Assembly (NCBI GenBank): GCA_020248865.1
Contig: JADCGS010000036.1
Location: 1 to 64,000, forward strand
Source of the DNA: Burkholderiales bacterium
Lineage (GTDB): Bacteria; Pseudomonadota; Gammaproteobacteria; Burkholderiales; Burkholderiaceae_F
Direction of reading: 5' to 3'
Length of the DNA: 64,000 nucleotides
In this document: piece after piece, positions 52,335-63,520 of the stretch
How positions within the stretch are numbered: the first letter of the stretch is position 1
Layout: each line of letters opens with the position of its first letter
The notes under the pieces: model-generated
Database searches by the model: none
Told to the model about the DNA's origin: nothing
Seen by the model: the letters and a program-made list of their open reading frames with translations, nothing else
Position numbers and translations under genes: made by a program

Positions 52335-54266
52335 ATGACCGAGCTGCTCAAGAGCATCAACGACCCCGCCGACCTGCGCCGCCTCGACCGCGTGCAGCTC
52401 AAGCAGCTGGCCGAGGAGTTGCGCACCTATCTGCTGGACTGCGTGAGCCGGACCGGCGGGCACTTGTCGTCCAACCTGGGCACCGTCGAACTCACCATCG
52501 CCCTGCACTACGTCTTCAACACGCCCACCGACCGGCTGGTCTGGGACGTGGGCCACCAGTGCTATCCGCACAAGATCCTGACCGGTCGGCGCGAGGGCAT
52601 GTCGACGCTGCGGCAGTTCGGCGGCATGTCCGGTTTTCCGCGCCGGGTGGAAAGCCCTTACGACACCTTCGGCACCGCCCATTCGTCGACCAGCATTTCG
52701 GCCGCGCTCGGCATGGCGGTGGCCGCGCGGACGCAGCACTCGGACCGACACGCCATCGCCGTGATCGGCGACTCGGCCATGACCGGCGGCATGGCCTTCG
52801 AGGCCATGAACAACGTCGGCGTGACCGACAACATCAAGCTGCTGGTCATCCTCAACGACAACGACATGTCGATCTCGCCGGCAGTGGGGTCGCTGAACCG
52901 CTACCTGGCGCGGCTGATGAGCGGGCGCTTCTATGCCACCGCCAAGGAGGCGGGCAAGAATGTCTTGAAGAACTTCCCGCCCATTTTCGAGCTTGCCAAG
53001 AAGTTCGAGGAGCACGCCAAGGGCATGGTGGTGCCGGGCACGATGTTCGAGGAGTTCGGCTTCAACTACATCGGCCCGATCGACGGCCACGACCTGGACT
53101 CGCTGATCCCCACCCTGCAGAACCTGAAGACGCTCAAGGGCCCGCAGTTCCTGCACGTGGTCACGCGCAAGGGCCAGGGCTACAAGCTGGCCGAGGCCGA
53201 TCCGGTGCTGTATCACGGGCCCGGCAAGTTCGATCCCTCGGTGGGCATCCGCCCGGGTGCGCCGGCCAGCCCGGTCAAGCCGAGCTACACGCAAATCTTC
53301 GGCGACTGGCTGTGCGACATGGCGCGCGCCGACCCGCGCCTGGTAGGCATCACGCCGGCCATGCGCGAGGGCTCGGGGCTGGGACGCTTCGAGAAGGAGT
53401 TCCCCGACCGCTATTTCGACGTCGGCATCGCCGAGCAGCACGCCGTCACCTTCGCGGCGGGACTGGCGGCCGATGGCATGAAGCCGGTGATCGCGATCTA
53501 CTCGACGTTCCTGCAGCGCGGCTACGACCAGCTGATCCACGACGTGGCGATCCAGAACCTCGACGTGACCTTCGCGCTGGACCGCGGCGGGCTGGTGGGC
53601 AACGACGGTGCGACCCACCACGGCGCTTTCGACCTGTCTTACCTGCGCTGCATTCCCAACCTGGTCGTGATGGCCGCGTCCGACGAGAACGAGTGCCGGC
53701 AGATGCTGACCACCGCCTTCCGTCATGAGGGGCCTTCTGCTGTGCGCTACCCGCGGGGCACCGGCCCGGGCATAGCAATTCGGCAGGAGCTCGAAGGGTT
53801 GCCGATCGGCGTGGGCGAGATCAAGCGCGAGACCCAGCGCGAAGTGGCGCGCGAGACTGCCGAGCACGGCCGCGGCCGCATCGCGATCCTCGCCTTCGGC
53901 TCGATGGTAACGCCGGCGCTGGCCGCCGCCGAGATGCTCGAGGCGACCGTAGCCAACATGCGCTTCGTCAAGCCGGTGGATGCGGCGCTGATCGGACGCC
54001 TCGCCGCCACGCACGACGCCTTGGTCACGGTCGAGGAAAACACGGTCATGGGTGGCGCCGGCAGTGCGGTGGCCGAGGCGATGGCCGCGCTCGGCCTGCA
54101 GAAGCCGCTGCTCATGCTCGGCCTGCCCGACCATTTCATCGATCACGGTGACACCGCCAAGCTGCTGGCCAGCGTGGGGCTCGACGCGGCCGGCATCGAG
54201 CGCGCCGTGCGCGAGCGCTTTGCCGACCTGGCAGGCGGCGAGCGTCGCTTCAAGTCCGTGGCCTGA
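52335..54266 (+). CDS. dxs: 1-deoxy-D-xylulose-5-phosphate synthase
   Basis: 643-residue thiamine-diphosphate enzyme, first step of the MEP isoprenoid pathway. Motifs: [11 protein letters not shown] and [14 protein letters not shown] (catalytic His residues), the ThDP/Mg site [16 protein letters not shown] with [10 protein letters not shown] (GDS replaces the more usual GDG), and in the pyrimidine domain [15 protein letters not shown] with the catalytic Glu. The C-terminal transketolase domain ends near KSVA. A short polar insertion (about residues 493-512, [17 protein letters not shown]) lies before the C-terminal domain. Last gene of xseB-ispA-dxs. Confidence 0.97.
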   Translation: MTELLKSINDPADLRRLDRVQLKQLAEELRTYLLDCVSRTGGHLSSNLGTVELTIALHYVFNTPTDRLVWDVGHQCYPHKILTGRREGMSTLRQFGGMSGFPRRVESPYDTFGTAHSSTSISAALGMAVAARTQHSDRHAIAVIGDSAMTGGMAFEAMNNVGVTDNIKLLVILNDNDMSISPAVGSLNRYLARLMSGRFYATAKEAGKNVLKNFPPIFELAKKFEEHAKGMVVPGTMFEEFGFNYIGPIDGHDLDSLIPTLQNLKTLKGPQFLHVVTRKGQGYKLAEADPVLYHGPGKFDPSVGIRPGAPASPVKPSYTQIFGDWLCDMARADPRLVGITPAMREGSGLGRFEKEFPDRYFDVGIAEQHAVTFAAGLAADGMKPVIAIYSTFLQRGYDQLIHDVAIQNLDVTFALDRGGLVGNDGATHHGAFDLSYLRCIPNLVVMAASDENECRQMLTTAFRHEGPSAVRYPRGTGPGIAIRQELEGLPIGVGEIKRETQREVARETAEHGRGRIAILAFGSMVTPALAAAEMLEATVANMRFVKPVDAALIGRLAATHDALVTVEENTVMGGAGSAVAEAMAALGLQKPLLMLGLPDHFIDHGDTAKLLASVGLDAAGIERAVRERFADLAGGERRFKSVA

Positions 54267-54347
54267 CCCGCATCGCCGGCACCCGTCGCGCCGGCATACG
54301 GCCTAGCCGTAGCGCGACCTGCGGCGGCTGCGGCCCCCACCCGTTGC

Positions 54348-55082
54348 ATGAAGCCCATTGCCATCTTCCAGCACGAGGCCGACACGCCGCCCGGCTACTT
54401 CGCCGCTTGGCTGGCGAAGCAGGGGCTGCCGTTCACCGTGGTGCGCCTCGATGCCGGCGACCCGGTGCCGCCACGCGCTGCGGATTTCGCCGGCCTTTGC
54501 TTCATGGGTGGCGCCATGAGCGTCAACGATCCGCTGCCCTTTATCGAACCCGAGTGCGCGCTGATTCGCGCCGCCGACGCGGCCGGGGTGCCGGTGATCG
54601 GCCACTGCCTGGGCGGTCAACTGATCGCCAAGGCGCTCGGCGCGCCGGTGGTCCGGCACACGCTCAAGGAGATCGGCTGGCAGCCGCTTTATCCCAGCGA
54701 TCCTGCGCTGGCGCAGGAGTGGCTGGGTCCCCAGGTGCCCGAGCGCCTGGAGACCTTCCAGTGGCACGGCGATACCTTCGCCTTGCCGCCGGGGGCGCGA
54801 AACTTCCTGGCCAGTCCGCTGTGCGCCAACCAGGCCTACGTGATCGACCGCGGCACCTACGCGCACCTGGGTATGCAGTTCCACTGCGAGATGACGCCCG
54901 AACTGGTGCGGGACTGGTCGCGCAGCGGTGCCGAGGAAATCGCGTTCGAGCACCGGGCCGGGCGCGCGGCCGGGGTGCAGACGCCGGAGGAGATTCGCTG
55001 CGACGTTGAGCCGCGCACGGCGCGACTCAACGGCTGGGCAGCGCGGCTTTATGGGCGCTGGGCGCGGGGGTTGAAGGGGTAG
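54348..55082 (+). CDS. Class I glutamine amidotransferase-like protein
   Basis: 244-residue stand-alone amidotransferase domain similar to the GATase part of GMP synthase. The nucleophile Cys87 is in VIGHCLGGQLIA, with the catalytic His in WHGDTF or QFHCEM and Glu after it (MQFHCEMTPE). There is no synthetase domain, so it may hydrolyse gamma-glutamyl compounds or serve an unknown partner. It starts 81 bp after dxs. Confidence 0.85.
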   Translation: MKPIAIFQHEADTPPGYFAAWLAKQGLPFTVVRLDAGDPVPPRAADFAGLCFMGGAMSVNDPLPFIEPECALIRAADAAGVPVIGHCLGGQLIAKALGAPVVRHTLKEIGWQPLYPSDPALAQEWLGPQVPERLETFQWHGDTFALPPGARNFLASPLCANQAYVIDRGTYAHLGMQFHCEMTPELVRDWSRSGAEEIAFEHRAGRAAGVQTPEEIRCDVEPRTARLNGWAARLYGRWARGLKG

Positions 55083-55184
55083 GGCAGGGTGAGTCAGCCT
55101 CGGCGCCGCAGTGGCCGACACGAGATCCTCGCCGGCCGCCGATGTCAAGCGCGCGCGGCGCAGGCGGCGCCGGCCGGAGCGGGG

Positions 55185-55685
55185 TCAGTCGCGAAAGTTC
55201 TCGAAACTGAGCGGCACGTCGGAGACCTTGGCCCGCAGCAGGGCAATGGTCTCCTGCAGCGTGTCGCGCTTGGCACCCTGAATGCGCACCGCATCGCCCT
55301 GGATGCCGGCGGTGACCTTCAGCCGGCTGTCCTTGACCGTCTGCACGATCTTCTTGGCCAGCGCCGGCTCGATGCCGTTTTTTACCTTTACGGTCAGCTT
55401 GAGCTTGTCGCCGCCGATCTTCTCCGGCTTGCCGCCGAGGTCGAGGAAGCGCACGTCCACCTGCCGCTTGGCGAGCTTGCCGATCAGCACGTCGCGCATC
55501 TGGCCGAGCTTGAACTCGTCGTCGGCGTACAGGGTCAGGTCGGACTCCTTGGCCTCCGCGCGGGACTCGATGCGCGCATCCGACCCCTTGAAGTCGAAGC
55601 GCGTGCCGATTTCCTTGTTGGCCTGGTCCACGGCGTTGCGCAGTTCCACCAGGTTGGGCTTGGAGACGACGTCGAACGATGGCAT
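55185..55685 (-). CDS. YajQ family nucleotide-binding protein
   Basis: 166-residue protein with two ferredoxin-like folds. [21 protein letters not shown] is the standard YajQ start, followed by [12 protein letters not shown] and [13 protein letters not shown]; the C-terminus [14 protein letters not shown] and SFENFRD is complete. YajQ proteins bind nucleotides, and a Xanthomonas member binds cyclic di-GMP. ATG 55685. It is divergent from murB across 69 bp. Confidence 0.95.
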   Translation of the reverse strand: MPSFDVVSKPNLVELRNAVDQANKEIGTRFDFKGSDARIESRAEAKESDLTLYADDEFKLGQMRDVLIGKLAKRQVDVRFLDLGGKPEKIGGDKLKLTVKVKNGIEPALAKKIVQTVKDSRLKVTAGIQGDAVRIQGAKRDTLQETIALLRAKVSDVPLSFENFRD

Positions 55686-55742
55686 GGGCGGCGGCGGGCA
55701 ATGAGGGTTCAGGGGCGGGCGCGGGACGCAGTCTACGTCCGG

Positions 55743-55748
55743 GATAAT
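55743..55748 (+). promoter_or_regulatory. murB -10 box placed at the start codon
   Basis: GATAAT ends 7 nt before the murB ATG, with no Shine-Dalgarno sequence between. This matches the spacing at xseB and suggests a leaderless transcript. Confidence 0.5.
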
Positions 55749-55754
55749 CCGCCG

Positions 55755-56777
55755 ATGGCACTGGCGCTCGAACACGATGTCCCGCTGCAGCCGTTGAACA
55801 CCTTCGGCGTGGCGGCGTGCGCTCGGGCCCTGTTGCGCGTGCGCAGCGCGCACGACCTGGCCGCACTGGCTGCCGACGCCGCCCTGGCGGCGCGCCCGCG
55901 GCTGGTGCTGGGTGGTGGCAGCAATCTGCTGCTGACCCGCGACCTCGACGAGATGCTGGTGCTGCGCATCGAAGTGCCGGGCGTGCAGGAAATGGCGCCG
56001 AGTGCGACCCACTGGCGCATCGAGGTCGGTGCCGGCGAGAACTGGCACGCGCTGGTGCAGCAGCTCGTGGCGCGCGACCGGCCCGGGCTGGAGAACCTCG
56101 CACTGATTCCCGGCAGCTGCGGGGCGGCGCCGGTACAGAACATCGGCGCCTACGGGCTGGAGCTGGCCGAACGCTTCGAGTCGCTGCGGGCCTGGGACTT
56201 CCAGCGCCAGGCCGAGGTCACGCTCGGACTGGCCGAGTGCCACTTCGGCTACCGCGACAGCCTGTTCAAGCACGAGCCGGGGCGGTACGCGATTCTCTCG
56301 ATGACCCTGGCGTTGCCGCGCCCCTGGACCCCTGTCATGGGCTACGCCGACGTCGAGCACGAACTGCGCAGCCGCGGCGTGGCCCGGCCGACGCCGCGCG
56401 ACCTGTTCGATGTCGTGGTGGCGATCCGCCGCCGCAAGCTGCCCGATCCGGCCGTGATCGGCAACGCCGGCAGCTTCTTCAAGAACCCGATCGTGTCGCG
56501 CGACAAGCAGGCCGAACTGGCGCGGCACTTCCCTTCGCTGGTGAGCTACCCGTTGCCCGGCGGCCGCTACAAGCTGGCCGCCGGCTGGCTGATCGAGGCG
56601 GCCGGGCTCAAGGGGGCCACGCGCGGCCGCGCCGGCGTCTACGAAAGGCAGGCGCTGGTTCTGGTCAACCGTGGCGGCGCCACCGGCGCCGAGATCCTCG
56701 CACTGGCGCGCGAGGTGCAGGCCAAGGTGGCAGAGAAATTCGGCGTCGAACTGGACCCCGAGCCGGTGATCGTCTAG
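55755..56777 (+). CDS. murB: UDP-N-acetylenolpyruvoylglucosamine reductase MurB (type I)
   Basis: 340-residue FAD enzyme that reduces UDP-GlcNAc-enolpyruvate to UDP-MurNAc, a peptidoglycan precursor. FAD-binding [42 protein letters not shown] (type I tyrosine loop), the catalytic Ser in [10 protein letters not shown] and the C-terminal Glu in ELDPEPVIV are all present. ATG 55755 gives [19 protein letters not shown], the normal start. The stop codon overlaps the stop of the convergent HAD gene by 4 bp (CTAG). Confidence 0.96.
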   Translation: MALALEHDVPLQPLNTFGVAACARALLRVRSAHDLAALAADAALAARPRLVLGGGSNLLLTRDLDEMLVLRIEVPGVQEMAPSATHWRIEVGAGENWHALVQQLVARDRPGLENLALIPGSCGAAPVQNIGAYGLELAERFESLRAWDFQRQAEVTLGLAECHFGYRDSLFKHEPGRYAILSMTLALPRPWTPVMGYADVEHELRSRGVARPTPRDLFDVVVAIRRRKLPDPAVIGNAGSFFKNPIVSRDKQAELARHFPSLVSYPLPGGRYKLAAGWLIEAAGLKGATRGRAGVYERQALVLVNRGGATGAEILALAREVQAKVAEKFGVELDPEPVIV

Positions 56778-57502
56778 CCGGCAGCGCGGCAGGCCGCGCC
56801 CATGATCACCTCGAGCGCCCCGCTGGCTGACAGGCAGTGCAACTGCGGCACCCCGGGCGCCGGCGCGGGTTCATGATGGCGGTTGAACCACACCACACGC
56901 AGGCCTGCGCCCAGTGCGCCGGCCACGTCCTTGTCCCAGCTGTCGCCCACGTGCACCGACTCAGCCGCCGTGGCGCCGAGCGAGGCAAGTGCATGGCCGA
57001 ACAGCCGCGCGTCCGGCTTGCTGATGCCGTGATCGCCCGAAACGGTCACCCCGGCGAACCAGTGCAGGCAGCCCAGGCGCTCCAGCTTGCCGATCTGCTC
57101 GGCCCGCGTGTTGTTGCTGATGATCCCCAGTCGCACCCCCGCCGCGGCCAGCCGCGCGAGCAATTCGGCCGCACCGGGTACCAGCCGCTCCTCGCTGCGC
57201 AGGTGGCCGGCGAAGCACTGGGCGGCCCGGGGCGCAGCCGCGGGATCACCGCCATAGAGCGCCAGCAGGCGGCGAAAGCGCTCGGCGCGGGCCTCGTCGT
57301 AGGTCAGCTCGCCGCGCAGCACGCGCGGATGCAGTTGCTCGACGTACTCCAGATGCGTGGCTTCGAGGTCGGCAAAACTCGCCTGCGCCAGCGCAGCGTC
57401 CAGCCGTGCTGCCGCGCGCAGGCCGGCACGCGCGGCGTGGCGGTAGTCGAACAGCGTGTCGTCGAGGTCGAAGAAGACCGCGCGCGGACGCTGGGGCGGC
57501 AT
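56774..57502 (-). CDS. HAD superfamily hydrolase
   Basis: 242-residue phosphatase-like protein. Motif I is [10 protein letters not shown] (nucleophile Asp), motif II GIISNNT, motif III Lys in [10 protein letters not shown], and motif [17 protein letters not shown]. The cap is helical (C1 type, about residues 18-90), as in YjjG/pyrimidine 5'-nucleotidases. Substrate unknown. It starts 11 bp after argG and converges with murB. Confidence 0.9.
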   Translation of the reverse strand: MPPQRPRAVFFDLDDTLFDYRHAARAGLRAAARLDAALAQASFADLEATHLEYVEQLHPRVLRGELTYDEARAERFRRLLALYGGDPAAAPRAAQCFAGHLRSEERLVPGAAELLARLAAAGVRLGIISNNTRAEQIGKLERLGCLHWFAGVTVSGDHGISKPDARLFGHALASLGATAAESVHVGDSWDKDVAGALGAGLRVVWFNRHHEPAPAPGVPQLHCLSASGALEVIMGAACRAAG

Positions 57503-57513
57503 CCGGGCCGGCC

Positions 57514-58956
<1,443 letters not shown>

Positions 58957-59096
58957 CTATCCGACGCGCCGCGAAGTATAGAAGAGCGCGGTGCGGCAGC
59001 GTGGCGCTGCGCTGTGGAGCGCGAGTTCGAACGACCAGGCCCAGCCGCTGCGGCGCAAGGCATCGCGCCGCCGACGTCTGCACGAAGCGTAGGCCG

Positions 59097-60032
59097 CTAC
59101 GGCCGCGACGTCCCCTGCCGTGGTTCCGTGGGTGGGACCACTTGAAGCTCACCCGGCTCGACCCGGCCGCTCAGGGTGCTGGATAGGGCGCGGGCGCTGG
59201 CTTCCTCGGCGAAGACCTCCAGGCGGCGCACGATCTGATCGGTGGTCAGCATGTTGGCCATGTGCGTCGCCGTGGAATTGGAATCATGGATCTTCTCGTC
59301 CATGAACCATGGCTTCTGCTCGATGATCCTGAGCGTCTTGGCGTCGAGGATGGACAGTGTGGCGTAGTAGTAGAGCGCCACGTAGCGGTTCCGCCGTTGC
59401 TGACCAGGAGTTCCGTCGGGCTCCACCACCGGGTAGTCGGTGAGATTCTCCAGGTTCTGAATGTAGAGGCCCACGCCGTGCAGCTTCGCGCCCATACCGG
59501 CGCGCTCGCCGTGAAGGTAGCGCGGAGTCACGATCACGATGCGGTCCCACTGCTGGCGCTGCGGCCAGGTTCGTATCTCGGCGAGCAGGCGCTCGAACGA
59601 GGCCGCATCGCGCTGCTCCGGCCTTACGCCATCAATCGTGACCGGATTGAGCCTCAGATAAATGCGCTCGGCATCGGGCAAGGTGCGCGCCACCACGCGG
59701 TCGACGCCGCGCATGATGACCGCATCGAGGGCACTGTCGGTCAGCGTCTCGCGCTGCCGTACGTAGGGGTCGAGGTTGCTCCCCGTCGTGAACTTGGCCA
59801 TCACGCGGCTGATTTCCCCGCCGACTGCCGAGGCGATGGCCACCACCGGCTGCCCCGGCGCAAAGCTGGGCAGCGTGGCGGCGGTGGCGGGCGTACGCGC
59901 ATCCACCATGCGCGCGGCCTCGACCTTGACCTCGGGTTGCTGCACTGAGGGACTGAGCTGGATCTGGGCGCGTGCAAGAGCAGGCACCGCTGCAAGGGCA
60001 AACGACAGGGCAAACAAGCGGAGGCTGAACAT
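59097..60032 (-). CDS. Exported protein of unknown function
   Basis: 311-residue protein that I do not recognise. A clear Sec signal peptide (residues 1-22, cleavage after ARA) precedes a mature protein with a mixed alpha/beta pattern: QPVVAIASAVGG, a Tyr/Arg-rich middle (RNRYVALYYYATLSILDA), the segments VGLYIQNLENL and PWFMDEKIHDSNS, and an acidic Ala-rich end. No Cys pairs or known catalytic motif. The start at 60032 has AGGA nine bases upstream, and TACACT (minus strand, 60060-60065) could be its -10. It appears to be a single-gene unit. Composition and length look like a real conserved gene. Confidence 0.75.
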   Translation of the reverse strand: MFSLRLFALSFALAAVPALARAQIQLSPSVQQPEVKVEAARMVDARTPATAATLPSFAPGQPVVAIASAVGGEISRVMAKFTTGSNLDPYVRQRETLTDSALDAVIMRGVDRVVARTLPDAERIYLRLNPVTIDGVRPEQRDAASFERLLAEIRTWPQRQQWDRIVIVTPRYLHGERAGMGAKLHGVGLYIQNLENLTDYPVVEPDGTPGQQRRNRYVALYYYATLSILDAKTLRIIEQKPWFMDEKIHDSNSTATHMANMLTTDQIVRRLEVFAEEASARALSSTLSGRVEPGELQVVPPTEPRQGTSRP

Positions 60033-60329
60033 GGAAAGTCCTGTGTGGCAAACGACCTGAGTGTAGAAGTAACGCGACCAACCTCCGATGCTGCCCGTCG
60101 CAGCGAGCGCCGCCTGATACCGCTAGCCGCGCCGCTCGTCGCAGCGGCGGCGCCCCGCATGGCGCAGAAGTTGAAGCTCATCCAGCGCACCCCACAGGGT
60201 GCTCCCAGGCCCCAGGCCAGTCGCAAAGCGCCGCCGCAGCCGTGGGCTGCGGCGAGCATGTGCAAGGACAAGCGGGGCGTCTTCGGTGGTCACAACGGTG
60301 ATGACGGATGACTTCTCAGGTACTTGGAC
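60033..60329. other. Intergenic region with terminator of the Bug receptor gene
   Basis: This 297-bp stretch contains the promoter side of the exported-protein gene and the end of the Bug receptor transcript. Apart from the 10-bp hairpin at 60232-60254 no gene is recognised; an 88-residue plus-strand frame is judged to be noise. Confidence 0.5.
60232..60254 (-). terminator. Perfect 10-bp hairpin after the Bug receptor gene
   Basis: CGCCGCAGCC, loop GTG, GGCTGCGGCG. On the minus strand it lies about 75 nt past the Bug receptor stop codon and is followed by CTTTG, a partial U-tract. Confidence 0.6.
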
Positions 60330-61313
60330 CTAGTCGAGCCGGGCCCCGCTGCGCCGAATGACCGGCTGCCAGCGCGCTCTTTCCGCGGCCATGAACTGCG
60401 CGAACGCCTCCGGCGTGCCGCCGGCCGCATCCCAGCCGGCGGCCTCGATCCGGTCGCGTGTCTGCGGCGACTGCAGGATGGCGTTGATCTCGCGGTTCAG
60501 CCGCTCGATCGCCTCGCGCGGGGTACCGGCGGGAGCCACGAAGCCGTTCCAGGCCACGGCCTCGAAGCCCGCGAACCCGCTCTCGGCCACGCTCGGCAGC
60601 TCCTTCATCTGCGGCCAGCGCTCGCGGCTGGTGACCGCCAGCGCCTTGATGCGGCGCGCCTGGATCAGTGGCAGCAGCGAGGTCGGGTTGGACATGATTG
60701 CCTGTACCTCGCCGGCCGCGGTGGCCTGCGCGGCCGGCGGCGCGCCGTTGTACGGAATGTGGACGATGTACAGGCGCCCCTGTGCCTTGAGCAACTCCAT
60801 CGCCAGGTGCGAGGCGCTGCCATTGCCCACCGAGGCATAGTTGAGCTGCCCCGGACGCGCGCGCACGTACTCGATGAATTCGCGGAACGTGTTGACCGGC
60901 AGCGCGCTGTTGACCGCCAGCAGGTTCGGTGCGGTGCCCACCAGCGCGATCGGCGCCAGGTCGCGCGCCGGGTCGTAGGGCAGCCGGCTGTACAGGTAGG
61001 GCGCGGTGGCCATCGGACCGGTGAACGACAGCCCGAAGGTGTAGCCGTCGCGCTCGGCCTTGGCGATGGCGTCGGTGCCCACGGTGCCGCCGGCCTGCGC
61101 CCGGTTCTCGGCGACCACCGGCTGCCCCAGCCGCTCGCGCAGCCGCTCGGCCACCAACCGGCCGAGCACGTCGATCGAGGAGCCCGGCGGCGCCGTCAGC
61201 AGCATGCGCAACGGCCGTGTGGGCCAGGGCTGCGCACGCACGCGCGTGGCCGTGAGGGACGCCGCGACGGCGGCCGTGGCGGCGCCGGCTTGCAGCAGTT
61301 GACGTCGATCCAT
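60330..61313 (-). CDS. Bug/TctC family tripartite tricarboxylate transporter receptor
   Basis: 327-residue periplasmic receptor of the Bug family, greatly expanded in Burkholderiales. The signal DRRQLLQAGAATAAVAAS has a twin-Arg at its start, with cleavage near VRAQ. Mature marks are RMLLTAPPGSSIDVLGRL, VVENRAQAGGTVGTDAIAK, NYASVGNGSASHLAMEL and FVAPAGTPREAIERLN. No TctA/TctB permease genes are next to it, so it is an orphan receptor that may serve another permease or act in sensing. ATG 61313; PAP2 gene 22 bp upstream, same strand. Confidence 0.93.
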   Translation of the reverse strand: MDRRQLLQAGAATAAVAASLTATRVRAQPWPTRPLRMLLTAPPGSSIDVLGRLVAERLRERLGQPVVAENRAQAGGTVGTDAIAKAERDGYTFGLSFTGPMATAPYLYSRLPYDPARDLAPIALVGTAPNLLAVNSALPVNTFREFIEYVRARPGQLNYASVGNGSASHLAMELLKAQGRLYIVHIPYNGAPPAAQATAAGEVQAIMSNPTSLLPLIQARRIKALAVTSRERWPQMKELPSVAESGFAGFEAVAWNGFVAPAGTPREAIERLNREINAILQSPQTRDRIEAAGWDAAGGTPEAFAQFMAAERARWQPVIRRSGARLD

Positions 61314-61335
61314 GGGGGTCTCCCGGTCGGGTTGT

Positions 61336-62031
61336 TCAGGCGTCCGCCGTGCCAGCCGCTGGTGCAGCCAACGGCCAGCGCAGCAGGCGAAACAGGGCTG
61401 CCGCAAGGAGCACGCCGGCGGTCGTGAAGTAGAAGCTGAAGATTACGTCGCTCAGGAAATGGCCGCCCTGCATGACGCGCACGGCGCCGGCCACGAGGCC
61501 CACGGCGATGCCGGCCAGCACCCAGCGGCGGCGCGCCTTGCCCTGCGCGAGCAGGCCGAAAGCCAGCAGCGCGAAGCCGGCCGACGCATGGCCGCTGACG
61601 AACGAGCAGTTGTTGGCGCACTGGTCGCTGATCACGAGCGGCGCCGTGTAGCGCTGCGTGCCGCCGAACTCCTGCACCTGGCTTGGCCGCGCCCGGCCCC
61701 AGTGGTCCTTCAGCGCCACGTCGACGATCAGGCCCGGTCCAAGGAAGAACGCCAGTCCGAGGAAGCCGAGCTGCACGCGCCGGCGCACGGCCAGCGCGCC
61801 GCGCGCCGCGCAGGCAGCCACGAAGGCGCCGGCCAGTGCGAACAGCAGCCCGCGCGAGCCCCACAGCACGGCGTCGTAGATCGCGCGCACGAGGGCGCTG
61901 TCGTTGGCGGTGAAGCCCCGCTGCGCGTCGTAGAACCAGCCGCTGACCGTCAGGTCCAGGCGCGGCAGCAGCGCGAACAGCACCGCAAAGCCGAGCGCAC
62001 TGAGGGCCAGCAGCGGCAGTGCGCGCCTCAC
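61336..62031 (-). CDS. PAP2 family membrane phosphatase (lipid A 1-/4'-phosphatase-like)
   Basis: 231-residue inner-membrane protein with about six helices and the three acid-phosphatase motifs: KDHWGRARP, SFVSGHASAG and RVMQGGHFLSDV, with active site facing the periplasm. Similar proteins remove phosphate from lipid A (LpxE/LpxF) or undecaprenyl diphosphate. The GTG start at 62031 overlaps the stop of the GT39 gene (GTGA), tying it to the glycosyltransferases and favouring a lipid A or glycolipid substrate. Confidence 0.88.
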   Translation of the reverse strand: MRRALPLLALSALGFAVLFALLPRLDLTVSGWFYDAQRGFTANDSALVRAIYDAVLWGSRGLLFALAGAFVAACAARGALAVRRRVQLGFLGLAFFLGPGLIVDVALKDHWGRARPSQVQEFGGTQRYTAPLVISDQCANNCSFVSGHASAGFALLAFGLLAQGKARRRWVLAGIAVGLVAGAVRVMQGGHFLSDVIFSFYFTTAGVLLAAALFRLLRWPLAAPAAGTADA

Positions 62032-63491
62032 CGGTAGCCCCTAAATCCAGTCAGCAGCGTGACCTCGATGCGCCGTTGCTGGCCGGGCTGCACCGGCACG
62101 ATGTGGACCGCCAGGCGCTGCGCGCTCGCAAAGCGCGCCACGATGTCCGGCCGCGGGTGGCTGTGCACCAGCAGGACCTCGCCGCGCCAGTCCTCGCGCA
62201 GCGGCCGCGTCAGCTGGTAGTGGTTGGCCGGTCGACGTTCGCCCGGGAACCAGGCCGCAAACTGCGCCGGCTGCACGTAGTAGGCAATCTGCGACAGCAG
62301 CTCGCGGTCATCGGCCACCACCATCGCCCCCGGCCGCGACTGCGCCAGCGCCTGCACCGGCTGCATGAGTTCGGACCAGCCGCGCATGCGCCGATAAGGG
62401 TCCTGGCGTGCGGTCATGCCGTAGCCGGCGGCATGCAGCACATCGGGCCAGTGCAGCACCAGCGAGCCCGCCACGAGGTTCAGCAGCAGCCCGCCGACGA
62501 TCAGGCGCAAACGGCCGGCCCGCCCGAGCAGCACCACGGCGTACAGCGCCGCCACCACCACCGCCGGCGCCGCCCAGTTGGCATTGGCGCCGCCGCGCCA
62601 GGCCTGCACCAGCCCGATCAGCCCGAGCGGCACCGCCGACAGCGTCAGCACGACCAGGCCCTCGTCGCCGAACAGGCGCCGCACCCGCAGCCAGCCGAGC
62701 AGCGCGACCGTACCGAACACCGGACCGGCCAGCAGCCACTGCGCGGCGGCAAACTCGCCGAGCGAGTCCCACCCTCCCTTGCTTGCTTCCTCGGCCGTGA
62801 TCTCGGCGACGTGGTGAAAGGTCGGAAAGCCGAGCGCGGCGTTCCACAGCACGTTGGGCGCGAACAGCGCCAGCGCCAGCAGCACGGCCAGCCAGGGCCG
62901 CAGCGAGCGCAGCCGCATCCGCCCGCGCGGCAGCGCGAGCAGCGCCAGCGCGGCCGACAGGCCGAAGGCCACCATCGTGTACTTGCTGAGCAGCCCGAGG
63001 CCGACGCTGGCGCCCAGCAGCAGCCAGTCGCGCCAGCGGTCGTGGGCGATCGCCCGCAGCAGCGCCCAGGTCCCGAGCAGCCAGAAGAAGATCAGCGGCG
63101 AATCGGTGGTGACGAACAGCGCCAGCCCCGCCACGATCGGCAGCGTTGCCACCACCAGCGCCGCGAGAAAGCCGGTGCGCGCGCCGGCCAGCCGCGCACC
63201 GATCGCGAAGGCCAGCAGCGGCGACAGGGCGTTGAGCACGATTGCCGGCGCCTTGACGCCCAGAAGATCGTTGCCCAGCAGGGCCGTGCTCCAGCCGATC
63301 AGCAGCGCGATGGCCGGCGGCTTGGAGTAGTAGCCCCAGGCGAGTTCGGTCGACCAGAACCAGTACTGCGACTCGTCGAAGAACAGATCGATGCCCAGGT
63401 GCCCGAGCATCCACACCCGGTAGCCGGCCAGCAGCGCCATGGCCAGCGCGAGCGCCAGCAGCCAGCCAAGCGGAAAGGCGTCGCGTCGCAT
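62028..63491 (-). CDS. GT39/ArnT-like polyprenyl-phosphate glycosyltransferase
   Basis: 487-residue membrane enzyme with about eleven to twelve helices. Near the N-terminus GIDLFFDESQYWFWS (about 32-46) carries the conserved Asp-Glu pair of the catalytic periplasmic loop, followed by YSKPPAIALLIGWSTALLG. The enzyme takes sugar from an undecaprenyl- or dolichyl-phosphate carrier and puts it on an acceptor such as lipid A. The GT2-type gene ends 29 bp upstream and would make the carrier-linked sugar. ATG 63491 begins MRRDAFPLGWLL. Confidence 0.88.
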   Translation of the reverse strand: MRRDAFPLGWLLALALAMALLAGYRVWMLGHLGIDLFFDESQYWFWSTELAWGYYSKPPAIALLIGWSTALLGNDLLGVKAPAIVLNALSPLLAFAIGARLAGARTGFLAALVVATLPIVAGLALFVTTDSPLIFFWLLGTWALLRAIAHDRWRDWLLLGASVGLGLLSKYTMVAFGLSAALALLALPRGRMRLRSLRPWLAVLLALALFAPNVLWNAALGFPTFHHVAEITAEEASKGGWDSLGEFAAAQWLLAGPVFGTVALLGWLRVRRLFGDEGLVVLTLSAVPLGLIGLVQAWRGGANANWAAPAVVVAALYAVVLLGRAGRLRLIVGGLLLNLVAGSLVLHWPDVLHAAGYGMTARQDPYRRMRGWSELMQPVQALAQSRPGAMVVADDRELLSQIAYYVQPAQFAAWFPGERRPANHYQLTRPLREDWRGEVLLVHSHPRPDIVARFASAQRLAVHIVPVQPGQQRRIEVTLLTGFRGYR

Positions 63492-63520
63492 CGGCAAACG
63501 GCAGGGCGGCGTTCCGGCGA

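Noticed and set aside
60045..60311. 88-codon plus-strand frame between the exported-protein and Bug receptor genes
   Set aside because: It contains the hairpin terminator of the Bug gene, lacks a ribosome site and has noise-like composition.
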